NCBI GenBank assembly: GCA_036522155.1
Contig: DATDGI010000050.1
Coordinates: 1-18,826, forward strand
Reading direction: 5' to 3'
Length of the DNA stretch: 18,826 nt
Source of the DNA: UBA9676 sp036522155
GTDB taxonomy: Bacteria > Actinomycetota > Actinomycetes > Streptosporangiales > Streptosporangiaceae
This document shows positions 13,625-18,826 of this stretch, in pieces. The notes under the pieces were generated by a model. It was not told the DNA's origin. It saw only the letters and a program-made list of their open reading frames with translations, and searched no databases. The position numbers and the translations under genes were made by a program. Within the stretch, counting starts at the first letter, position 1; the number at the start of each line of letters is the position of its first letter.

Positions 13625-14596
13625 TCAGAAGAGCAGGCTGGACAGGGTGGCCCGGGCCTTGGTCACCCGGGGATCCTTGGGCGGGAAGATGTCAAACAGC
13701 TCGATCAGGTGCAGCCGGGCCCGGTTCCGCTCCTCGCCGGCCGTCCGCCGGATCACGCCGAGCAGCCGGTCGAACGCCTCCCCGGGCCGGCCGCTGGCCA
13801 TGTCCAGGTCGGCCACCTGGGTCTGGGCGTCGACGTCGCCGGGGCTGGCGGCGGCCGCCTTCCTGGCCGCGGCCTCGTCGTAGGAGTTGACCCGGCGGAA
13901 GAGGTTCACCTGGGCCAGCCCCTGCACCGCGATCGGGTGGCCCGGGGTGGCCGCCAGCATCTGCTCGAAGGCGGCGGCCGCCCCGTCCAGGTCGCCCCGT
14001 TCCATGGCCTGCTGGGCCTCGATCAGTCCTGGCTCGGAGTACACCTCATCCGCGGGCACGCCGTCCGCCGGCGCGGCCGCGTCATCATCGGGGTCCGCAC
14101 CGCCCGCCCCGGGCATGCCCAGCTGCTTGACCGCCTGCATGAGCTGCCCCAGCCACTGCCGGACCTGCGCCTCCGGCAGCGCGCCCAGGAAGCCGGGCAC
14201 GAGCTGCCCGGCGATGACCGCGACCACCATCGGGATGCTCTGCACCTGCAGCGCCGCGCTCAGCTGCGGGTTGGCATCCACGTCCACCTTGGCCAGCACC
14301 CAGGCACCGTTGGCCTCCGCGGCGAGCTTCTCCAGGATCGGGCTGAGCTGCTTGCAGGGGCCGCACCATTCCGCCCACAGATCCATCACGACCGGGACGG
14401 TGCGGGAGCGCTCCAGCACGTCGATCTCGAAGGTGTCCTCCGACACGTCGAACACATAGCCGTCCTGCGGGCCGTCAGGGTCCGGTCCGCTGGGCCCGCC
14501 CGCTCGCGCCGCCGCCTGCTGGCTGCGCTGGGCGGCAGCCTGCCGCGCGCCCAGATCGACCGCGCCGTAGAGCGAGAAATCCCGCGGCTGCTGCAT
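13625..14596 (-). CDS. Thioredoxin-TPR co-chaperone, YbbN/CnoX-like
   Basis: 323 residues. After a Gln/Ala-rich linker (1-45), residues about 50-155 form a thioredoxin domain with the intact active site WCGPC (C78 and C81 in AEWCGPCKQ) and the cis-proline region QSIPMVV. Residues about 195-320 are a tetratricopeptide-like helical repeat region (QQAMERGDLDGAAAAFEQML, then later YDEAAARKAAA and DMASGRPGEAFDRLL). The architecture matches E. coli YbbN (CnoX), a redox chaperone that hands substrates to GroEL/DnaK; E. coli CnoX lacks the catalytic cysteines, while this protein has both and could also be an oxidoreductase. I chose ATG 14596 because the protein starts with a family-like N-terminus and has CAGGAT at 6 nt upstream. 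Divergent from the vapB-like gene. Confidence 0.9.
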   Translation of the reverse strand: MQQPRDFSLYGAVDLGARQAAAQRSQQAAARAGGPSGPDPDGPQDGYVFDVSEDTFEIDVLERSRTVPVVMDLWAEWCGPCKQLSPILEKLAAEANGAWVLAKVDVDANPQLSAALQVQSIPMVVAVIAGQLVPGFLGALPEAQVRQWLGQLMQAVKQLGMPGAGGADPDDDAAAPADGVPADEVYSEPGLIEAQQAMERGDLDGAAAAFEQMLAATPGHPIAVQGLAQVNLFRRVNSYDEAAARKAAAASPGDVDAQTQVADLDMASGRPGEAFDRLLGVIRRTAGEERNRARLHLIELFDIFPPKDPRVTKARATLSSLLF

Positions 14597-14602
14597 AACT
14601 CC

Positions 14603-14608
14603 ATCCTG
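14603..14608 (-). promoter_or_regulatory. -10-like CAGGAT before the thioredoxin-TPR gene
   Basis: The hexamer with A2 and T6 conserved is 6 nt before the ATG at 14596. GGAG in the spacer lies only 2 nt from the ATG, so it is not a good ribosome site. Confidence 0.35.
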
Positions 14609-14674
14609 CCGCATCCCGGCCCCAGCTTGGCCCACGACCACGGCCAGCGCCAGGGCGGCCCGGCCCGGCTGCGT

Positions 14675-14697
14675 AAAGGTAGCACCTTTAGTGCTAC
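14675..14697. promoter_or_regulatory. Two overlapping palindromes: likely toxin-antitoxin operator
   Basis: AAAGGT-AGC-ACCTTT (14675-14689) and GTAGCAC-CTTTA-GTGCTAC (14679-14697) are both perfect inverted repeats and share 11 bp. The right arm of the second runs into the -10-like hexamer of the antitoxin gene. This is where a Phd/VapB antitoxin or toxin-antitoxin complex would bind to repress its own operon. Confidence 0.65.
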
Positions 14698-14700
14698 GAT
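14695..14700 (+). promoter_or_regulatory. -10-like TACGAT before the vapB-like gene
   Basis: The TAnnnT hexamer is 6 nt before the GTG at 14707 and overlaps the end of the operator palindrome, so repressor binding would block RNA polymerase. Confidence 0.5.
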
Positions 14701-14706
14701 TGACAG

Positions 14707-15042
14707 GTGGGTGATACATCTGAGGGCCGGATTCAGCCGAGGCGGGCAGCTGGCGCGCGGCGCATCGGCATACGCGAACTCCGTCAGCACGCCAGCGTCT
14801 ACGTGGATCTGGCCGAGAAGGGATTGATCGTGGACATCACCAACCGCGGCCGGCTCGTCGCCCGGCTGGTGCCCGCGCGCGAGCCGGAAAGCCCGCTGGA
14901 GCGCCTGATCGCGGCCGGCGTCATCTTGCCGGCCGAGGAGCCCGGCAATCTCCTGGACATCGAGCCGGCTCCGCCGGTGCCGCCAGGCCAGCCGACAGCT
15001 AGCGAGATCTTGATGCAGATGCGCGAGGAGGAGCGGTATTGA
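14707..15042 (+). CDS. Phd/YefM-type antitoxin of a VapBC module
   Basis: 111 residues. Residues about 15-57 (RRIGIRELRQHASVYVDLAEKG, then VDITNRGRLVARLVP) have the Phd/YefM fold, the DNA-binding dimer domain of many antitoxins. The rest, rich in Pro and Glu and ending EILMQMREEERY, is the flexible toxin-binding tail. It should neutralise the PIN toxin encoded next and repress its own promoter through the palindromes immediately upstream. The GTG start is leaderless by position. The stop overlaps the toxin start by 4 bp (TTGA), giving coupled translation. Confidence 0.88.
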   Translation: MGDTSEGRIQPRRAAGARRIGIRELRQHASVYVDLAEKGLIVDITNRGRLVARLVPAREPESPLERLIAAGVILPAEEPGNLLDIEPAPPVPPGQPTASEILMQMREEERY

Positions 15043-15431
15043 TCTACCTGGACTCCTCGGCACTGGTGAAGCTGGTCATCGCCGAGGCCGAGACACCGGC
15101 CCTGATCGGGTGGCTCGCCGTTCGCGCAGATCTCCCGCTGGTGTCCAGCATCATCCACCGCACCGAGGTGCCGCGCGCAGTGTGGCGGGCCGACCCCAGC
15201 GCGCTGCCCCGGAGCTACCGCCAGGTCCGGGGGGTGGAGAAGGTGGCACTGACAACCGAGCTGCTGGACATGGCGGCCGCACTCCCGCCGGCGGCCATGC
15301 GGTCGATCGATGCCATCCACCTGGCCTCGGCGCTGTCCATCCGGCGTGATCTCGCCGCGTTCGTCGCCTACGACAAGCGGCTGCTGGCTGCGGCCAAAGA
15401 TGCCGGGCTCCCGACCGCCAGCCCCCACTGA
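15039..15431 (+). CDS. VapC-type PIN-domain ribonuclease toxin
   Basis: 130 residues, usual VapC size. The four acidic residues of the PIN active site are present: D5 (YLDSSALVKL), E43 (HRTEVPRA), D91 (SIDAIHLASAL) and D112 (VAYDKRLLAAA). They bind Mg2+ for cleavage of RNA; VapC toxins commonly cut tRNA or rRNA, but the target cannot be inferred here. The TTG start overlaps the antitoxin stop, and AGGAGGAG within the antitoxin's last codons lies 5 nt upstream, so expression depends on antitoxin translation. All catalytic residues are intact, so the module appears functional. Convergent with the icmA gene, 30 bp apart. Confidence 0.92.
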   Translation: MIYLDSSALVKLVIAEAETPALIGWLAVRADLPLVSSIIHRTEVPRAVWRADPSALPRSYRQVRGVEKVALTTELLDMAAALPPAAMRSIDAIHLASALSIRRDLAAFVAYDKRLLAAAKDAGLPTASPH

Positions 15432-15461
15432 CACCAGGACGCCGGCTCACCGTGGCCCGGG

Positions 15462-17132
15462 CTAGAACGCGGGGGTCTCGGCGTAGGTGCCCCACTCGGC
15501 GCGCAGGGCATCGCAGATCTCGCCCAGCGTCGCCTCCGCCTCGGCCGCGGCCAGCATCGGCGGGATCATGTTCTGCCCGGACCGGGCCGCGCCGATCATG
15601 GCCGCCAGAGCCCCGTCCACCGCAGCCTGGTCGCGCGCGGCCCGGCGCCGGACCAGCTCGGCCACCTGGTCGCGTTCCACCTGGTGGCTGACCCGCAGGA
15701 TTTCCACCGGCTGGCCGACCGAGCCGGTGTAGATGTTGACGCCGACCACCTTCTTCTCGCCCTTCTCCAGCTTCTGGTGGTAGGCGAAGGACGCCTCGGC
15801 GATCTGCCCGGAGAACCAGCCGTCCTCGATCCCGCGCAGGATCCCGCCGGTCATGGTCCCGTCCGGGCTCATCGACCTGATCCGGGTGAAGATCTCCTCC
15901 GCCTCGGCTTCCAGCCGGTCGGTGAGCGCCTCCAGGTACCACGACCCGCCCAGCGGGTCGGCCACGCTGGCCACCCCGGTCTCTTCCATGATCACCTGCT
16001 GCGTGCGCAGCGCGATCTCCGCCGCGCGCTCGCTCGGCAGCGCGAGCACCTCGTCCAGGGCGTTGGTGTGCAGCGAGTTGGTGCCGCCGAGCACCGCGGC
16101 GAGCGCCTCGACGGCCGTCCGCACCACGTTGTTGTCGGGCTGCTGGGCGGTCAGCGACACCCCGGCGGTCTGGGTGTGGAACCGCAGCCACTGGGCCCGC
16201 TCGGTGCGCGCGCCGTAGGTGTCGCGCAGCCACCGGGCCCAGATCCGGCGGGCGGCCCGGAACTTGGCGATCTCCTCGAAGAAGTCGATGTGGGCGTCGA
16301 AGAAAAACGACAGGCCCGGCGCGAAGACGTCCACGTCGAGCCCCCGCTCCTGCCCCAGCTCGACGTACCCGAACCCGTCCGCCAGGGTGAAGGCCAGCTC
16401 CTGCGCGGCCGTCGAGCCCGCCTCCCGGATGTGATAGCCGGACACCGACAGCGGCTTGTAGGCCGGGATGTGCGCCGCGCAGTACTCCATCAGGTCGCCG
16501 ATCAGCCGCAGGTGCGGCTGCGGCGGGAAGAGCCACTCCTTCTGGGCGATGTACTCCTTGAAGATGTCGGTCTGCAGGGTGCCGTTCAGCGCCCCGATGC
16601 CGGCGCCCTGCCGGCGCGCGGCCGCCAGGTACATGCAGAACACCGGCACCGCCGGCCCGCTGATCGTCATCGAGGTGGTCACCTGCGCCAGCGGGATGCC
16701 GGCGAACAGCAGGTCCATGTCCGCGGCCGAGTCGATCGCCACCCCGCAGTGCCCGACCTCGCCCGCGGACCGCGGATCGTCGGAGTCCCGGCCCATCAGC
16801 GTCGGCATGTCGAAGGCCACCGACAGCCCGGTCCCGCCCGCGCCCAGCAGCATCCGGTAGCGCTCGTTGGTCTGGCAGGCGTTGCCGAACCCGGAGAACT
16901 GGCGGATCGTCCAGGCCCGGCCCCGGTAGCCGGTCGGGTAAAGGCCGCGGGTGAACGGGTACTCGCCCGGCCAGCCGATCCGCTCGAAGCCCGGTACGAC
17001 CGCCCCGGGCGGCGGCCCGTACACCGGCTCCACCTCAAGCCCGGACAGCGTGGTGAAGTCCGCGTCGCGCAGCCGTGATTGTTCATAACGGCGCTGCCAG
17101 CGCTGACGGGCGGCTTCGGCTGGGTCAGCCAT
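15462..17132 (-). CDS. icmA: Acyl-CoA mutase large subunit, isobutyryl-CoA mutase (IcmA) type
   Basis: 556 residues. It has the TIM-barrel substrate domain of the methylmalonyl-CoA mutase family but no cobalamin-binding domain, so a separate small B12 subunit (not in the window) is needed. The whole sequence closely resembles Streptomyces IcmA, including the ends RDADFTTLSG and EWGTYAETPAF. The substrate-selecting residues fit isobutyryl-CoA mutase: Phe79 in IRQFSGFG, where methylmalonyl-CoA mutase has Tyr, and Gln197 in YIAQKEW, where it has Arg. The reaction interconverts isobutyryl-CoA and n-butyryl-CoA, linking valine breakdown and butyrate metabolism. The ATG has AGGAGG 6 nt upstream. 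A 30-bp perfect palindrome lies 32 bp before the start and probably controls it. A hydroxyisobutyryl- or pivalyl-CoA mutase role is less likely but not excluded. Confidence 0.88.
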   Translation of the reverse strand: MADPAEAARQRWQRRYEQSRLRDADFTTLSGLEVEPVYGPPPGAVVPGFERIGWPGEYPFTRGLYPTGYRGRAWTIRQFSGFGNACQTNERYRMLLGAGGTGLSVAFDMPTLMGRDSDDPRSAGEVGHCGVAIDSAADMDLLFAGIPLAQVTTSMTISGPAVPVFCMYLAAARRQGAGIGALNGTLQTDIFKEYIAQKEWLFPPQPHLRLIGDLMEYCAAHIPAYKPLSVSGYHIREAGSTAAQELAFTLADGFGYVELGQERGLDVDVFAPGLSFFFDAHIDFFEEIAKFRAARRIWARWLRDTYGARTERAQWLRFHTQTAGVSLTAQQPDNNVVRTAVEALAAVLGGTNSLHTNALDEVLALPSERAAEIALRTQQVIMEETGVASVADPLGGSWYLEALTDRLEAEAEEIFTRIRSMSPDGTMTGGILRGIEDGWFSGQIAEASFAYHQKLEKGEKKVVGVNIYTGSVGQPVEILRVSHQVERDQVAELVRRRAARDQAAVDGALAAMIGAARSGQNMIPPMLAAAEAEATLGEICDALRAEWGTYAETPAF

Positions 17133-17164
17133 GGCGATCCTCCTGCGGCGGAACCGGCACGAGC

Positions 17165-17194
17165 GGGAGATAGTAGGACGTCCTACTATCTCCC
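17165..17194. promoter_or_regulatory. Perfect 30-bp palindromic operator between icmA and the sigma gene
   Basis: The 15-nt arm GGGAGATAGTAGGAC is followed directly by its exact reverse complement. The symmetry breaks at 17164 and 17195. The length and uninterrupted dyad fit a TetR-family operator. TACTAT, a -10-like hexamer, occurs on each strand inside it (minus 17170-17175; plus 17184-17189). The minus-strand copy would start icmA mRNA about 30 nt before its ATG. No second copy of the core is seen in this window and no TetR gene is encoded here. Confidence 0.8.
17170..17175 (-). promoter_or_regulatory. -10-like TACTAT of icmA inside the palindrome
   Basis: A TAnnnT hexamer on the minus strand within the left half of the 30-bp dyad. 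It would give icmA a roughly 30-nt leader containing its AGGAGG site. No -35 consensus is apparent. Confidence 0.5.
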
Positions 17195-17434
17195 CCAGTC
17201 TAGCCCGGCCCGGCCGCGGCAGGTCCGGCCCAACCGGCCGGGGCCGCCGGCCGTCTCAGTAGCTGCCGGGACGGTACAGGGGCACGCCCCGGCAACGCGG
17301 GCCAGCAGCCAGAAGGTGTGGTACAACCTGTGCAATCCCATATCACCGACGCCGTCGTCACAGCCGGAGGCAGCGTCGCCACCCTGCTGGCACCGTGGGG
17401 CGCTCCGGCGGGTACCGCCAGCCGGGGAGATGCC

Positions 17435-17929
17435 GTGGAGAAGTTCCGCGCCACCGACCGGGCGGCGGCCGAGGAACTGTTCAACGCGTCCTACCCGCGG
17501 CTGGCCGGCTGGGTCCGGCGGCTGGTCGACGACGACGACACCGCGCACGAGATCGCCGCCGAGGCGTTCACCCGGCTGCTGGCCCGCTGGTCGTCACTGG
17601 AGAATCCGCAGAGTTACCTGTACATGATCGCGACGAACCTGGTCCGTGATCACTGGCGCCGGACCGGGCGGGAGCGCCGCGCGCTGCGGGCGGTGAGCGC
17701 GGGTACCAAGGGCGACCCCGTGCTGTACCCGGCGCAGGATGTAGATGTGCGGGCCCTTATCGCATCGCTGCCCGACCGGCTGCGGCAGCCGTTCCTGCTC
17801 TACCACTACGCCGGGTTCCCGATCCGGGACGTGGCCACCATGCTCGGCCGCCCGGAGGGGACGATCAAGGCGGACCTGCACCACGCCCGGTCACGGCTCC
17901 GCGCCGCGCTGGGGGAAGCCCGTGACTGA
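17435..17929 (+). CDS. ECF-type RNA polymerase sigma factor
   Basis: 164 residues, normal ECF size. Region sigma2 is at about 12-78 (EELFNASYPRLAGWVRRLV, HEIAAEAFTRLLARW, YLYMIATNLVRDHWRR) and sigma4 at about 103-160 (LIASLPDRLRQPFLLYHYAG, IRDVATMLGRPEGTIKADLHHARSRLRAAL). No sigma3 is present, as expected for this class. I chose GTG 17435 because GGGGAG lies 5 nt upstream and the fold begins just after. A longer frame from GTG 17318 would add 39 residues with no domain features. The next gene overlaps its end by 8 bp and encodes a membrane protein with an extracellular domain, which is probably the partner controlling this factor. The regulon cannot be read from the window. Confidence 0.9.
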   Translation: MEKFRATDRAAAEELFNASYPRLAGWVRRLVDDDDTAHEIAAEAFTRLLARWSSLENPQSYLYMIATNLVRDHWRRTGRERRALRAVSAGTKGDPVLYPAQDVDVRALIASLPDRLRQPFLLYHYAGFPIRDVATMLGRPEGTIKADLHHARSRLRAALGEARD

Positions 17930-18826
17930 CCCGCGCGATCGCCTGGAAACCTGGCTGAACGAGCCGGTGCGGCCGATGCTGCCCCGGCCGGGCACATTCG
18001 ACCGGGTCAGCCGTGAGGGCCGCCGCCGCCGTACCCGGCGGATGGTGCTGTCCGTGGCCGGCGCGACCGCCGCCGTCGTGGTCGCCGCCGTGGTGATCCC
18101 GCAGGTGGCGATTCCCGCGCTGGAAGGCGGCCGGAGCACGCCGGTGAGCGCGGCGCGCGGCACCACCGCCCCGGCACGGCCGACCCCGGCCTCCCCGGCC
18201 CCGGCCACCTCGCCCACGCCCACCCCGACCACGGTGACGGCCCCGCCGGTCACGACTTCGGTGCCGCCGCCGCTGTCGGTCACGTTCGTCGGCCAGTACA
18301 CCGGCTGGGTGCTGGGCCAGGCCCGGCCCGCCGCGCAATGCGACCTGGCGGCGGCCGCGCCGTGCCTGGTGCTGGAGCGCACCGACAGCGGCGGCACCAG
18401 CTGGCGCCCGGTCGGCGCGCCGCCGGCCCATGGCCCGGACGGCGCCACCGGGGTGAGCCAGGTCCGGTTCCTGAACCGCAGCGACGGGTGGGCGTTCGGC
18501 CCGCAGCTGTGGGCGACCCACGACTCGGGCCGTACCTGGACCCAGATCGCCACCGGCGGGCTGCGGGTGACGGCGCTGGAAACCCGGGGCCGGCAGGTGT
18601 TCGCGGTATGGGCGCACTGCACCGGGACCGGGCCACGGTTCGCCGCGCATTGCTCGGGTTTTGCCGTCTACTCCAGCCCGGCGGGCAGCGACCACTGGCA
18701 GCCGGTGCCGGGCGCCTCGGCCGGACCGGCGGCCGCCCCGGCCGGTGGCTCCGCTGCCCTGATGCTGACCGGGAGCACGGCCTACCTGCTGCCGCCGGAC
18801 GGCCTCCTGCTGGCCGGGCCGCCGAC
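17922..18826 (+). CDS. Membrane-anchored protein with extracellular Asp-box/propeller-like domain, putative sigma regulator (3' end beyond window)
   Basis: Partial; 301 codons visible. Residues 1-40 are a short, basic cytoplasmic part. About 41-63 form one transmembrane helix. About 72-117 are a Pro/Thr/Ala-rich cell-wall-spanning linker. From 118 on there is an extracellular beta-rich domain with two Asp-box-like motifs, TDSGGTSW (154-161) and THDSGRTW (199-206), as in BNR/sialidase or HCF136-like propellers. Four cysteines (140, 148, 233, 244) could form disulfides. The GTG start overlaps the sigma gene by 8 bp and has GGGGGAA 4 nt upstream. No zinc anti-sigma HxxxCxxC motif is present in the short N-terminus, so if it controls the sigma factor it does so in another way. 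The overlap makes co-function likely; the sensed signal is unknown. Confidence 0.82.
   Translation, partial: MTDPRDRLETWLNEPVRPMLPRPGTFDRVSREGRRRRTRRMVLSVAGATAAVVVAAVVIPQVAIPALEGGRSTPVSAARGTTAPARPTPASPAPATSPTPTPTTVTAPPVTTSVPPPLSVTFVGQYTGWVLGQARPAAQCDLAAAAPCLVLERTDSGGTSWRPVGAPPAHGPDGATGVSQVRFLNRSDGWAFGPQLWATHDSGRTWTQIATGGLRVTALETRGRQVFAVWAHCTGTGPRFAAHCSGFAVYSSPAGSDHWQPVPGASAGPAAAPAGGSAALMLTGSTAYLLPPDGLLLAGPP

Larger units (their letters stand above)
17133..17434. other. Regulatory intergenic region between icmA and the ECF sigma gene
   Basis: About 300 bp between divergent genes. It holds the 30-bp palindrome, a GC-rich hairpin (CGGCCGG/CCGGCCG arms, 17235-17253) and, nearer the sigma gene, the segment GTGGTACAACCTGTGC at 17318-17333, which could belong to a promoter but matches no consensus I can defend. 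In-frame GTG codons at 17318 and 17330 would extend the sigma protein, but have no ribosome site. Confidence 0.5.

Noticed and set aside
14675..14697. Attachment site or IS end near the toxin-antitoxin pair
   Set aside because: The repeats are inverted dyads overlapping the promoter, not direct repeats flanking the module. No integrase or transposase is present.
15684..17078. 464-codon plus-strand and 461-codon minus-strand frames across the icmA region
   Set aside because: Both are alternative frames of the acyl-CoA mutase gene, with compositionally biased products and no ribosome sites.
17133..17164. Cobalamin riboswitch before the B12-dependent mutase gene
   Set aside because: The predicted icmA leader is only about 30 nt and has no B12-box-like sequence. 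Control by the palindrome is the simpler reading.
17865..18695. 276-codon minus-strand frame at the right end
   Set aside because: Antisense to the membrane-anchored propeller gene. The product is an Arg/Gly repeat-like sequence without domains.

Overview
The window is gene-dense, very GC-rich DNA with GTG, ATG and one TTG start. Several blocks keep the gene order of Mycobacterium and Streptomyces chromosomes: clpS–DUF2017–mec–cysO–cysM–metallo-beta-lactamase next to a divergent pncB, and nicotinamidase–DUF3039–yqgE–malic enzyme. This points to a chromosomal segment of a filamentous-type Actinomycetota. I cannot fix the genus.

Layout. (1) 1-2671, minus: two glycosyltransferase genes overlapping by 4 bp. 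One is a soluble dolichol-phosphate-mannose-synthase-like GT2. The other is a GT2 fused to a multi-span membrane region and runs off the left edge. (2) 2672-3295: about 620 bp with no convincing gene. (3) 3296-6831, minus: operon clpS, DUF2017, mec (JAMM peptidase), cysO (sulfur carrier), cysM and an Rv1339-like MBL hydrolase. Mec, CysO and CysM form the protein-thiocarboxylate route to cysteine. (4) 6928-10749: pncB (plus), a GlxA-type AraC regulator (minus), a small conserved ORF, a YbaK-like deacylase and nicotinamidase pncA (all plus). PncA and PncB are consecutive steps of nicotinamide salvage to NAD. (5) 10719-13035, minus: malic enzyme, yqgE and a DUF3039 zinc protein. (6) 13136-13615, plus: a MarR regulator, convergent with a thioredoxin/TPR (YbbN-like) gene at 13625-14596. 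(7) 14675-15431, plus: a VapBC-type toxin-antitoxin pair behind two overlapping palindromes. (8) 15462-17132, minus: an acyl-CoA mutase large subunit with the residue signature of isobutyryl-CoA mutase, behind a perfect 30-bp palindrome. (9) 17435-18826, plus: an ECF sigma factor overlapping a membrane-anchored protein with an extracellular Asp-box propeller-like domain, cut by the right edge.

Most unusual signals. There is a 30-bp perfect palindrome between icmA and the sigma gene that carries a -10-like TACTAT on each strand. At least twelve genes have a TAnnnT-like hexamer exactly 6-7 nt before the start codon, which implies widespread leaderless transcription. The CysO-like carrier ends in two residues beyond the Gly-Gly, so it probably needs trimming by the neighbouring JAMM protease. 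The sigma/propeller pair looks like an envelope-sensing module. No mobile element, CRISPR array, rRNA or tRNA was seen.
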